NCBI RefSeq assembly: GCF_015207105.1
Contig: NZ_JADEXO010000004.1
Coordinates: 60,912 to 124,911, forward strand
Reading direction: 5' to 3'
DNA: 64,000 nt
Source: a cf. Phormidesmis sp. LEGE 11477
GTDB taxonomy: Bacteria > Cyanobacteriota > Cyanobacteriia > Phormidesmidales > Phormidesmidaceae
Shown here: positions 36,651 to 45,480 of the stretch, one piece after another
How positions within the stretch are numbered: the first letter of the stretch is position 1
How the letters are laid out: each line of letters begins with the position of its first letter
Notes under the pieces: model-generated
Told to the model about the DNA's origin: nothing
What the model saw: only the letters and a program-made list of their open reading frames with translations
The model's database searches: none
Made by a program: the position numbers and the translations under genes

Positions 36651-37050
36651 CGCTAAACCGAGCGCGGGTAAAGCAGTTGCTTCTCTAGGTCGGTTACTCA
36701 TATAGATTGCTGGTGAGTACACAAATATTGGCCTTCAATAGGCCGGAGGCTAGCCTTTTACATCTCAAGCTAGGGGTGGTAGGTCAGCGCTGGCGGGTCT
36801 TTAGTGGGCTGCTATAGGAATGTTCTGGGCCGAGTACACAATGGACGTACCACACTATAAAAACGCCCGTCCCTCGGTGTTAAAATACTCGTCCCCTGTC
36901 CCAAGAGAAATTCACGTTCTTTGCTGTGTCTGGGCTTGAGCTGCTGAGTACAAGCTTAATTATTCTAGTTAGTCCCGATAGAGGGGTGATCGCGCCTCTC
37001 TATAATTGCGCTTGCTATATATAAACGGAGAGATTCATAGGAGAACTCCA
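36651..37050. other. Leader region upstream of the ParB-like gene
   Basis: This 400-base gap holds no open frame that I can support and no recognisable RNA gene. It must contain the promoter of the ParB-like gene; I do not see a clear motif. Confidence 0.4.
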
Positions 37051-38187
37051 ATGTATAGGCGTACTCAAGCAGCTCAAGCTGGGGAAACTATTCCGCATCT
37101 GAAAGAAGAAATCAAGAGCTTAAAGGCGCAATCTGCCTCATTAGAGATACGAATTGATCGGATTGTTTCCTTGCAGCTACCTAACAATATGCAGCAGCCA
37201 AGGCTGTATTTTGATCCAGGTAAAATGGAGCTGCTGAAAGAATCTATTGAAAAGCATGGAGTGCTTGAACCTATTCTATTAAGGCCTGGGCAAGATGAGA
37301 AATACGAGGTAATTAGCGGGGAACGGCGCTGGCGCTGCTGTCAAACACTGGGGATGACAACCATCCCTGCTATTATTCGGCCAATGTCCGATGCTACCGC
37401 ACTAGAAGCGGCCCTAATTGCTCATTTGCTCAGTGAAGAAATCTCTTTAATAGAACAAACTGAAAGTATTCTTAGCTTGTTGTCTTTGAGGTTGAGGCTA
37501 TCCAACGAGGCAATTAAAGCATCTCTCTATAAGATCAACAATTCGCACATACGTGGCACTGAGTATACAGGTGAATTTAGCAATCAACAAGTGGCAATAG
37601 TCAACGAAATACTAGGCGAGTTTGGCATGAAACTGGCTAGCTTTGTCTCTAATCGTCTGCCTTTACTTAATCTAGCGCCGCCGATCTTGGATTCTGTCAA
37701 AGCTGGCAGGCTATCGCCGACCAATGCCGTCCTGGTTAATCGTCAGCCAGCGGCATTTCACGCGCCGCTAATTTCTCAAGCTGAGGGGAAAACCAAAGGG
37801 GATGTTGTCTCTTTAATCAGGGCCACGGTGAAATCAAGAGAGCCACCTCTGAACAAAAAACCGCTGAACGAAACTGCCAAACAATCGCCAGATGAAACTA
37901 TAAAACAGCCTGTAGATCAGCCTACAGAGCAGCAGCCTACAGATCAACAGCCTACGGAGCAGCAGCTTGCAGAACGGCAGCCTACAGAGCAGCCGATTGA
38001 ACAGATCGCAAACTCTCTCCCAATTGAAAGCGCACTGCCAGGAGCGTCTATAGCAGAGCAGATTCATGATCGGATTCAGCGCTTGAAAGATCTGGTTTTT
38101 CTGTTAGAGAAACCAGAAGTAAAAGAAAGATTAGCGCAGATAAACAGGCTGATCAAAGAGATTGAATCCTTTCGCGATCAGAGTTGA
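37051..38187 (+). CDS. ParB-like protein without an adjacent ParA
   Basis: A 378-residue ParB/RepB/Spo0J-type protein. The ParB nuclease-like domain has EKHGVLEPILLRPG, YEVISGERRWRCCQ and IPAIIRPMSD with the usual 'GERR' box. A helix-turn-helix-type middle region follows. Between about 280 and 320 a Gln/Thr/Pro repeat (QPTEQQPTDQQPTEQQ) links to a helical C-terminus. AGGAG precedes the ATG at 37051. No parA lies beside it. It may be a plasmid- or phage-derived orphan or a regulator. It converges with cnfR copy 1. Confidence 0.8.
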   Translation: MYRRTQAAQAGETIPHLKEEIKSLKAQSASLEIRIDRIVSLQLPNNMQQPRLYFDPGKMELLKESIEKHGVLEPILLRPGQDEKYEVISGERRWRCCQTLGMTTIPAIIRPMSDATALEAALIAHLLSEEISLIEQTESILSLLSLRLRLSNEAIKASLYKINNSHIRGTEYTGEFSNQQVAIVNEILGEFGMKLASFVSNRLPLLNLAPPILDSVKAGRLSPTNAVLVNRQPAAFHAPLISQAEGKTKGDVVSLIRATVKSREPPLNKKPLNETAKQSPDETIKQPVDQPTEQQPTDQQPTEQQLAERQPTEQPIEQIANSLPIESALPGASIAEQIHDRIQRLKDLVFLLEKPEVKERLAQINRLIKEIESFRDQS

Positions 38188-38218
38188 AAATTCTAGAATT
38201 TTAAATCATACGGTATTA

Positions 38219-39820
38219 TTAAAGATCCAACACTTTACGTAGCAGCACTTGGTCGTTCTGGCCGACCTTGAATCGTCCATTTTCAATATCACGAACCCAG
38301 CTTTGGCTCTTGCCGAGGCGCTCGGCGAGCGATCGCTGACTCAGCTTTTGCCGCTGGCGAGCCAAATTAATATCGCTGCCAGAGAGCTTTTCGGTCTGAG
38401 CAACAGTCCATGATTTAGAGGGCTTACGGCGTTTCTTAGGTTTGCGGCGTCGAATATTTTCTTGCCACTCCTCTGAAATTTCAAAGCCTAATAGACGAGC
38501 ATTGAGCAGGCGCTGCCATTTATCTCTGGGCGCACTATCCGTAAGACCAAAAGCTCGATTGACATCATCGGCCCAAAAGTTAACTTCCTCGTCCACATCA
38601 TCGGGGATATTAGCCACCCTCACCCAAAGCGGCTGAATATCGAGCGGATAGGTTTTAGGATCAAACAGCGGCTTTAACCCATACTGGCAGATCGCTTCTA
38701 AGTCGCTTTCAAACGCTTTTAACAGTCGCTTGTGAGCACCGCGCACGGTGGCAGCCTGATGCAATTGTTCTTCTCCGTAGGCGACTCGCATCAGGGTGCG
38801 AACCTTTATGCGCTGGTCACCGCCTAGCCTCAACTTAAACAAATTCCACAACAGTATACGGATAGCACCCTCATGCTGTTGCCAGCGGCTCATCACCTCT
38901 CTAAGCAGCGATTGAGGCAGGGTGCCATACTGATAAAAGGCGGTTTGGGCTCGGTATTCTTGCTTGTTCAAAAAGTGTTGGGCCCACAGTCCCGCTTTTA
39001 TAGTAAAGCTTAGACCAATGAGGTGCTGATGTCCGTGACTGTCTTTCTCAAAATAGTATTGGGTATCAAGCAGCTGCCAAACGAAATGTTCATCTAAGCT
39101 AAAAGCATTGACTCTACCTTGCTGAGGCCAGTCGAGAGCAACTAGAACCTGGCAGGATTGATGAACTAGATTCTTGATCAGGGTAAGCTTATCAAGCTTA
39201 GTGAGATCCTTGCGCTTATCGAGTCCTAGATATTTAGCAATGTGCTGGTCATTTATGACAAAAGCATTTTGCCAAGGATAATCAATCGTCATGACATAGG
39301 CGGCAAAAATTAGATGGATACAGGTGGCACGAATGTCGAAGTTTGCGATCGCCTCTTCCCCAGATCCGAAGCCGATTGACTTCGGAGAATTCGATTCAGC
39401 ATCTGCCGCTAGCCGAAATCTCATTTCTCCTCGATTGCGATTTACTGGCCGACGATAGCAGAATTGGCCTTCAGCATCTTGCTTCCAAGGCAGAGCCTGC
39501 CGCTGGGCTAAAATATTACAGGTCTCCCACATCACCATGCAAGAGGCAAAAGGTGACGTTTTGCGGTTGAGAAAAATACTTGGAATCGCGACGGGTAATA
39601 AAGTACTTTTGCATCGTCCTTTTTTAGGCGGCAAAGGCTTTAGTGCTTCCACGTCACAGACTGAAACGCATAGAGGCACGTCTAGATCGGGGCAGCCATC
39701 ACACAGCGTTGGATCGATCCAATAACCGTCGCTTTCATCATTGGGTTTGATCGCATCCTGTGGACATAGGGGCTGGCACATATCGCAGGCAATACAGTTT
39801 TCTTTAATCGTGTAGTTCAT
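38219..39820 (-). CDS. cnfR: CnfR/PatB-like activator, copy 1 (Fe-S plus HTH)
   Basis: A 533-residue regulator. The N-terminus is a two-cluster ferredoxin domain: Cys9, Cys12, Cys15, Cys19 and then Cys40, Cys43, Cys51, Cys55. A long middle region follows. The C-terminus is an XRE-type helix-turn-helix (QKLSQRSLAERLGKSQSWVRDIENG). This build is that of CnfR (PatB), the activator of nif genes at low oxygen in Leptolyngbya and Anabaena. The ATG at 39820 is chosen because the ferredoxin domain begins there; the 40 codons upstream look non-coding. A second copy lies at 42855-44606. Confidence 0.9.
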   Translation of the reverse strand: MNYTIKENCIACDMCQPLCPQDAIKPNDESDGYWIDPTLCDGCPDLDVPLCVSVCDVEALKPLPPKKGRCKSTLLPVAIPSIFLNRKTSPFASCMVMWETCNILAQRQALPWKQDAEGQFCYRRPVNRNRGEMRFRLAADAESNSPKSIGFGSGEEAIANFDIRATCIHLIFAAYVMTIDYPWQNAFVINDQHIAKYLGLDKRKDLTKLDKLTLIKNLVHQSCQVLVALDWPQQGRVNAFSLDEHFVWQLLDTQYYFEKDSHGHQHLIGLSFTIKAGLWAQHFLNKQEYRAQTAFYQYGTLPQSLLREVMSRWQQHEGAIRILLWNLFKLRLGGDQRIKVRTLMRVAYGEEQLHQAATVRGAHKRLLKAFESDLEAICQYGLKPLFDPKTYPLDIQPLWVRVANIPDDVDEEVNFWADDVNRAFGLTDSAPRDKWQRLLNARLLGFEISEEWQENIRRRKPKKRRKPSKSWTVAQTEKLSGSDINLARQRQKLSQRSLAERLGKSQSWVRDIENGRFKVGQNDQVLLRKVLDL

Positions 39821-40522
39821 AGCACGTTGACATCTGACAAACTGAAGTGAAATTGATAGATTGTTAATTTTGCGAGCTAGAAAAAAGAGAGCTTTCACAG
39901 GTAAAAACCTGGTAGAGCAACTCAACAAAAATTGCATCAATATTTCAAGCTCAACAGAGACTTTTATAGATACCTACTATACAAATATCTATTTCAGAGA
40001 ATTCGTATCTTTCTCGATACTGCTTTTTCTATTCGGTTAGCCTGTCTCAGACTTGCGTTCAAAAAGAAAAATGAACCGACAGAATCAAGCAGCTAGCAAT
40101 AGCCAAAAAACAATTTGCCTCATCAAATTCACTCTCGACCAAAAGAGCTAAAATAATGAGCAAGAGACTAAAACACAGTTAAAAAAGGCGGCTGAGACAG
40201 ATTTTCTTTTGTTGTATCTGTATATTTCATCTGTATTATGTATAACAATGCAATATAGTCTGTTCTATGTCACTCGATACAGTTTTATGTTTTCTTTACA
40301 AACTATTTCTAATAGCTATCAAAGAGGTTCTTATATGAGTTTGTTCTTTCTTGCAACTCAGCAACTCAAGGTTTATGACAGGTAATGCGATTGCCCAAAA
40401 ATTTGCTTATGTTTTTGCTTGTACATGTTTTTACCAGTCAGAATACAAAGGCGACATAGGAATCAAATAGTTCAGAGTGAAAATTCTAGAATTTTAAGAA
40501 CAAGCCGTTCAAAAGATAATTC
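39821..40522. other. AT-rich divergent regulatory region
   Basis: A gap of about 700 bases between cnfR copy 1 (minus strand) and the cupin gene (plus strand). No gene is supported. It is AT-rich and should contain promoters for both directions. It holds the block 40240-40288 that is shared with the region upstream of cnfR copy 2. Confidence 0.6.
40240..40288 (+). promoter_or_regulatory. Conserved block shared by both cnfR upstream regions, copy 1
   Basis: GTATAACAAT, a 12-base gap, then GTTCTATGTC, four bases, GATAC, one purine and GTTT. The same order with a 13-base gap occurs at 44673-44723. Such conservation in otherwise unlike intergenic DNA suggests a promoter or operator of a shared regulator, perhaps CnfR itself. 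Confidence 0.6.
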
Positions 40523-41137
40523 GTGAATAAAGATTGGATAGTTACAGAAGACGGGCACTGTCAGCCATGCCCAACGCTCCGCGATTGGGATTTGTTAGAA
40601 TCTCCTTATTACTTTCATCGGTTTTTGACAGAGGTAGAAAACCTACTGCGGCAAACGAAAACAACTCATCAATGCGATCGCTTACCAGTGCTACGACAGC
40701 TAGTCCGCAAGCTCATCGTTAATTCCTATTGGATCAGAACCCAGCGCCCTACCTTTTTGCCTGCGGCACCCACTGCACTTTTGAATCTCTACGATGAAAC
40801 GGGCTATCCTCTAACGGTTCAAATTGAAGCGCTTAAGCCGGGTGCTAGCTCCTCAATTCACACCCATGGCACTTGGGGAATTGTTGCAATACTACAGGGT
40901 CAAGAGAAACATACTTTCTGGCAGCGATCGCCTGAGCCAGACCTTCCTAACAAAATTGTCTGTGTGGCCGAAAAAACGCTGAGCTACGGTGAGGTAATCA
41001 GTTTCGTTCCAGAGGCCATCCACCGTGTGCAGGCAATTGGGAAAGAGCCACTGGTCACCTTTAACCTGTATGGAGAGACTATGAGCGAACAGCGGTTTGA
41101 ATTTGATGCGATCGCCCACCAGGCCAAACGCTATTAG
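40523..41137 (+). CDS. Cupin protein, cysteine-dioxygenase-like
   Basis: A 204-residue cupin starting at GTG 40523. The metal-binding pattern HTHGTWGIVAILQGQEKHTFW is at about 113-133, and EAIHRVQAIG has the last His. Cysteine dioxygenase and related thiol dioxygenases share this arrangement, but substrate residues cannot be assigned here. It precedes selO by about 40 bases on the same strand. Lying between two nif regulators, it may sense or use thiols or oxygen, which is inference only. Confidence 0.72.
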   Translation: MNKDWIVTEDGHCQPCPTLRDWDLLESPYYFHRFLTEVENLLRQTKTTHQCDRLPVLRQLVRKLIVNSYWIRTQRPTFLPAAPTALLNLYDETGYPLTVQIEALKPGASSSIHTHGTWGIVAILQGQEKHTFWQRSPEPDLPNKIVCVAEKTLSYGEVISFVPEAIHRVQAIGKEPLVTFNLYGETMSEQRFEFDAIAHQAKRY

Positions 41138-41180
41138 ACAAAAGCGACTAAACCCAACCACTCAGGCTAACAGGAGAGCT

Positions 41181-42851
41181 ATGCCTGCCCCTAATCCCTT
41201 CTTTGGATTACAGTATGAAGCTGCACTGGCATCTCTAGGAGAAGACTTTTACGACACTGTTCAACCTGCGGTTTTTTCCAATACTCGTCTCCGCTTTCGC
41301 AACAATAGTCTACTTCCTTTGCTAGGATTGTCCTCTGAGTCGGTCAGCGACCAGCATTTTGTTGAAGCTTTTGGTCAGTTTCGAGATCATTCCAGCCAGC
41401 AACCGCAACAACAGAAATCTCAACAACAGAAATCTCAACAACTATTTCAGCCACGAGAAACTCACTCGCCAAGAACTAATCTACAAACATCAGGAGCACA
41501 AAGATCAGGCTTAGCCCTGCGCTACCACGGCTATCAGTTTGGCCAATACAATCCCTATTTAGGAGACGGACGCGGCTTTCTCTATGGGCAGGTGCAAACA
41601 GCTAGTGGGCAACTTTTGGATTTAGGCACAAAAGGATCCGGGCAGACCCCTCATTCTCACGGGCGTGACGGTCGGCTGTCTTTATTAGGTGGTATCAAAG
41701 AAGTATTAGCCGCCGAAGCGCTGCATAGACTCGGCATCCCTACCTCAAGGGTTCTCAGCCTGATAGAAACAGGTGAAGAGTTGACCCGAGCCGACGAACC
41801 ATCACCCACTCGCTCAGCTGTCATGGTTCGTCTTAGCCGTTCACATATCCGGTTTGGCACCTTTGAGCGACTAGACTATCTTGATCGTCCCGATTTGGTC
41901 CGGCGACTGCTCGATCATATTATCTCGCATTACTACGGCCATCTCTGGCACGCTCCAGATCGAGACATTCAATTCTACGCAGAACTCGTGCAGCGCACCG
42001 CTCATCTGGTAGCCGGATGGATGGCGGCAGGATTTTGTCACGGCGTTCTCAATACCGACAATATGTCCATCGTTGGTGAAGGCTTTGACTACGGCCCTTA
42101 CGCCTTTATTGATACCTATAGCCCTCATTTCACAGCGGCATCTTTTGATCGGCTAGGGCGCTACAGCTATCGCAATCAACCGACAGTTTGTCGTTGGAAC
42201 CTAGAAAAACTGCAAGAGCCTTTGGCATCGGTCATATCAAAAGCAGAGATGGAAAGCGTGCTGACCTCTTTTACAACAATCTACGAACGTGCCTATCATC
42301 AGCGGATGCTACGCAAGCTAGGGTTTGAAACTCTGCCAGATGAAGATGCGTTAATCCTAATCGATCTTACTTTGCAATTTTTGTTTGCCAGTCAAGTTGA
42401 CTATCACCATTTCTTTCAAGCACTACAACAACAGTTTTCTGTTCAATGGCGAGAAGAGCCAGCTAATATTTTCACCGACTTAAGCTTTTTAGTCGGTGCT
42501 GATTTTGGCTCGGCCAACTCGAATCCAGCTAGTTTAGGCTTAGCCAACGACTCTGCTAATCATCCTGCAAATTATTCTAGGAATTACTTTGAAAGCAAAG
42601 GGTTCGGAAATTCAAACGTTGCTGATCTGAAGATCGTCGATCGAGTGGCAGCGCTAAAGCCTTGGAGAGAATTCTACCATCGGCTGTTGAGACAGCAGTC
42701 AGAGGATGAGATGATGGCGATCGCCTACCGCCTAAAGCAACATAACCCCCAGCAGAGAATCTCTCGAAGCGCGATTACAGAAATTTGGCAGGCGATTTCA
42801 CTAGACAACAACTGGCAGCGATTTAATCAAACCATAGCAAGCTGCGCTTAG
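41181..42851 (+). CDS. selO: SelO-type pseudokinase (protein AMPylase, YdiU family)
   Basis: A 556-residue SelO/YdiU protein. Family motifs are RYHGYQFGQYNPYLGDGRGFLYGQ in parts, DLGTKGSGQTPHSHGRDG, and FCHGVLNTDNMSIVGEGFDYGPYAFID, the active-site region. SelO proteins transfer AMP to other proteins and help in oxidative-stress response. The ATG at 41181 has CAGGAGAG upstream. Insertions rich in Gln/Ser (about 72-93) and Asn (about 455-480) are unusual. The stop codon is 3 bases from the end of cnfR copy 2 on the opposite strand. Confidence 0.9.
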   Translation: MPAPNPFFGLQYEAALASLGEDFYDTVQPAVFSNTRLRFRNNSLLPLLGLSSESVSDQHFVEAFGQFRDHSSQQPQQQKSQQQKSQQLFQPRETHSPRTNLQTSGAQRSGLALRYHGYQFGQYNPYLGDGRGFLYGQVQTASGQLLDLGTKGSGQTPHSHGRDGRLSLLGGIKEVLAAEALHRLGIPTSRVLSLIETGEELTRADEPSPTRSAVMVRLSRSHIRFGTFERLDYLDRPDLVRRLLDHIISHYYGHLWHAPDRDIQFYAELVQRTAHLVAGWMAAGFCHGVLNTDNMSIVGEGFDYGPYAFIDTYSPHFTAASFDRLGRYSYRNQPTVCRWNLEKLQEPLASVISKAEMESVLTSFTTIYERAYHQRMLRKLGFETLPDEDALILIDLTLQFLFASQVDYHHFFQALQQQFSVQWREEPANIFTDLSFLVGADFGSANSNPASLGLANDSANHPANYSRNYFESKGFGNSNVADLKIVDRVAALKPWREFYHRLLRQQSEDEMMAIAYRLKQHNPQQRISRSAITEIWQAISLDNNWQRFNQTIASCA

Positions 42852-42854
42852 CCG

Positions 42855-44606
42855 CTACTGAATTCCCAACGCCTCACGCAGCCGCACCTGGTCTTCAAAG
42901 CTGATACTAAATCGCCCTTTTTCAATATCGCGAATCCAGCTCTGGCTCTTCCCTAAACTATCGGCTAGAGCCCGCTGACTGATCTTTTGTTGCTCGCGCG
43001 CTGCCTTTATAGCCTGGCCAGATAGAGACTGTTCAAATAGAGACTGACCAGAACCTGCGCCCCGATCGAGAACAGAAGAACGAGACTGATAATGACGTTT
43101 GGACGGGAGGCGACGGCGACGCTTGGGTGCGGGGCGACGAGCAGATTGCTGCCACTCATCTGACAGCTCGAATCCCAAAATGCGGGCGTTCAAAAGCCGC
43201 TGCCACTTATCTCTAGGCGCGTTGTCCGTCAGTACGCGATTAGCCTGATCGGCCCAAAAGTCCAGTGCTTCATCCACATCATCAGGAATTCTGGCCGCCT
43301 TAGCCCACAGCGGCTGAATCTCAATCGGATAGGTCTCTGGATCAAAGATAGGCTCCAATCCATGACGGCAGACCCTTTCGAGATCGTGCTCGAAGGTTTT
43401 GAGCAAACGCTTATGAGCGCCCCTTACGGTCGTAGCTTCTAGCAGGCGAGACTCGCCGTAGGCCACTCGCAGTAGAGTACGCACCGTCAGACGATGATCT
43501 CCTCCCAAACGCAGCTTAAACAACAACCATAGCAACAATCGAACAGCACCTTCATGCTGTTGCCAGCTGCTCATGACCTCTGCGATTAGGGCATGGGGTA
43601 AGGTGCCATACTGATAAAAAGCCGTTTGATTACGATAGTCTCTGCTGTTGAGAAAGCGCTGAGCCCAGCCGCCAGATTTGATCGTGAAGCTCAGACCGAT
43701 CAAATGTTGGCAGCCTTGAGCATCTTTTTCAAAGTAGTATTGAGTGTGAAGCAGCTGCCAAATGGGTTGCTCGGCGAGTGTAAAGGGAGGTACCTTTCCC
43801 TGCTGAGGCCAGTTCAAAGAAACCAGTAGCCGACAAGATTGGTAAACCAGTTCTTTAATTAGAGTGAGTTTCTCTAGCTTGGTGAGATCTTTGCGTCTAT
43901 CTAGTCCTAGGTACTTTTCGATGTGCTGATCGTTGATCTCGAAAGACTCTTCCCAAGGACAACCCAGCGTGGCTGCATAGGCGGCAAAGATCAGATGAAT
44001 GCAGGCGGCGCGAATGTCAAAACTTGCGATCGCCTCTCTGCCAGGATCTGCGGCCATTGGCAAAGGCACTTCAGCATCAGTGTCTATCGTAGTATCTACT
44101 GTTCTATGGCTAAGCGCGTCGGGATTATTCGTGTCAGGATTGGCTCTTTCTAGATGAGCGACTTCAGGATCAGCTGCCAGCCGGAATCGCATTTCTCCAC
44201 GCCCTCGATTGACCAATCGACGATAGCAGAGCTTGCCGCTAGCATCAGTTTGCCAAGAGAGCGACTGTCGGTGAGAGAATACTGTGCAAGCTTCCCAAAT
44301 CACCATGCAAGAAGCAAAAGATGTTGTTTTTCCATTGAGAAAAATACTGGGTATAGCAGGCGGCAACAGCGTACTCTTACAGCGCCCCTTTCTCGATGAC
44401 AAAGGCTTTAGAGAAGTCTCTGAATCGCAAACCTGTACACAGTGAGGAACCTCTACATCCGGGCAGGCATCACAAAGCGTTGGGTCAATCCAATACCCTG
44501 CCTTCTGATACGCTGCCTGCGGTCCCGAAGGCTTGATAGCCCCTCTAAGACACTGAGACCAACAGCGATCGCAATCATGACAACCGTCCTTGATGGTATA
44601 GACCAT
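42855..44606 (-). CDS. cnfR: CnfR/PatB-like activator, copy 2 (Fe-S plus HTH)
   Basis: A 583-residue paralogue of the protein at 38219-39820. Fe-S ligands are Cys9, Cys12, Cys15, Cys19 and Cys45, Cys48, Cys56, Cys60, with the same CX2CX2CX3C and CX2CX7CX3C spacing. The HTH (QQKISQRALADSLGKSQSWIRDIEKG) is nearly the same as in copy 1. It carries two insertions of 20-30 residues (around 150-185 and before the HTH). The first cluster is followed by Leu instead of the usual Pro. ATG 44606 is preferred over 44612 because homologues start at the aligned position. Confidence 0.9.
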   Translation of the reverse strand: MVYTIKDGCHDCDRCWSQCLRGAIKPSGPQAAYQKAGYWIDPTLCDACPDVEVPHCVQVCDSETSLKPLSSRKGRCKSTLLPPAIPSIFLNGKTTSFASCMVIWEACTVFSHRQSLSWQTDASGKLCYRRLVNRGRGEMRFRLAADPEVAHLERANPDTNNPDALSHRTVDTTIDTDAEVPLPMAADPGREAIASFDIRAACIHLIFAAYAATLGCPWEESFEINDQHIEKYLGLDRRKDLTKLEKLTLIKELVYQSCRLLVSLNWPQQGKVPPFTLAEQPIWQLLHTQYYFEKDAQGCQHLIGLSFTIKSGGWAQRFLNSRDYRNQTAFYQYGTLPHALIAEVMSSWQQHEGAVRLLLWLLFKLRLGGDHRLTVRTLLRVAYGESRLLEATTVRGAHKRLLKTFEHDLERVCRHGLEPIFDPETYPIEIQPLWAKAARIPDDVDEALDFWADQANRVLTDNAPRDKWQRLLNARILGFELSDEWQQSARRPAPKRRRRLPSKRHYQSRSSVLDRGAGSGQSLFEQSLSGQAIKAAREQQKISQRALADSLGKSQSWIRDIEKGRFSISFEDQVRLREALGIQ

Positions 44607-45088
44607 TAGCACCCTACAAGAATCGAACCCCTCTATAAACTCCTCTATAAAACTTTGTTTCTATCGCTACAGGTATAACAATCGAGTATCGAAGCGTTCT
44701 ATGTCCTCTGATACGGTTTAATAGTTTTTTTATTATTCATTTTCACGTTTCCTGACAAAGTATTTGGTTCAACCACATACCTGACAATTCGCGATTAATA
44801 TATGAGATATCTGCGATTGACTGGCAGCAGTTCCCGGATTGATATTCACTAGGTGCATACTCAAGAGAAAGGTTCAAGAAGAAGAACCCGCCTACGAGAA
44901 CCGTGGCTCATACTGAAAGTCACATCGTCTGTCATTACTGCTATTGAACAGAAATTTTTAACTGGAAGTTTTGGCTAGAAGTTTTAGCTGGAAGTTTTAG
45001 CCAAGGAGGTTTCAGACAGCGGGCTGTGCCTTATATAAAGTGACAACTATAAAGTGACAACAACTATCAAGAGGTAAAACAAAGAGTA
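44607..45088. other. Divergent regulatory gap upstream of cnfR copy 2
   Basis: A gap of about 480 bases without a supported gene. It includes the conserved block at 44673-44723 and a run of GAAGTTTTRGCTGGAAGTTTTAGC-like direct repeats near 44960-45005. Confidence 0.5.
44673..44723 (+). promoter_or_regulatory. Conserved block shared by both cnfR upstream regions, copy 2
   Basis: GTATAACAAT (44673-44682), 13 bases, GTTCTATGTC (44696-44705), four bases, GATAC, G and GTTT. GTATC inside the spacer and GATAC form an inverted repeat. It ends about 67-117 bases upstream of the cnfR copy 2 start, a suitable distance for a control site. Confidence 0.6.
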
Positions 45089-45406
45089 ATGGTGACTACT
45101 ACAAAGGCTGAACAGCTAGCCATGACTTTTCTAGTGGACGATTTGGAAATTCCGGCAGAAGATCAATCGTTCTTCTTGATAATTTCCGCCAGAGAGACCG
45201 GCAGTAGCTGGACAGTGGTTGAAATTGGCGTAGCCGGACTGCCGGATAAGTGGGTGCTTCAGGTCTTTGATACCGGCCAGTGCGACCCTTGCTACACATT
45301 CATCTCGCCGATGCCCAAAGGAGAGGACGCCGATCTCTCAGAGTTTCCAGATCGGATTGCTGAAGTGGTAGCAACTGAGCGGGCAAACAATGAGCCATTG
45401 CAATAG
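45089..45406 (+). CDS. Hypothetical small acidic protein
   Basis: A 105-residue acidic protein (AEQLAMTFLVDDLEIPAEDQ; VLQVFDTGQCDPCYTFISP). The CDPC pair is the only Cys motif. I do not recognise the family. It has no membrane segment or signal peptide. It follows the regulatory gap upstream of cnfR copy 2, so it may share control with it. Confidence 0.6.
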   Translation: MVTTTKAEQLAMTFLVDDLEIPAEDQSFFLIISARETGSSWTVVEIGVAGLPDKWVLQVFDTGQCDPCYTFISPMPKGEDADLSEFPDRIAEVVATERANNEPLQ

Positions 45407-45480
45407 TCATCGAAAGTTGGTTCTAGCGCCTCATTGCTACAGTTTTGTTTAATGGCCTTTTTCTATAGCGACAAGTCACT

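Noticed and set aside
44607..44660. tRNA-like 3' end (AGAATCGAACCCC)
   Set aside because: The rest of the cloverleaf cannot be drawn on either strand, and the stretch lies directly at the cnfR copy 2 start.
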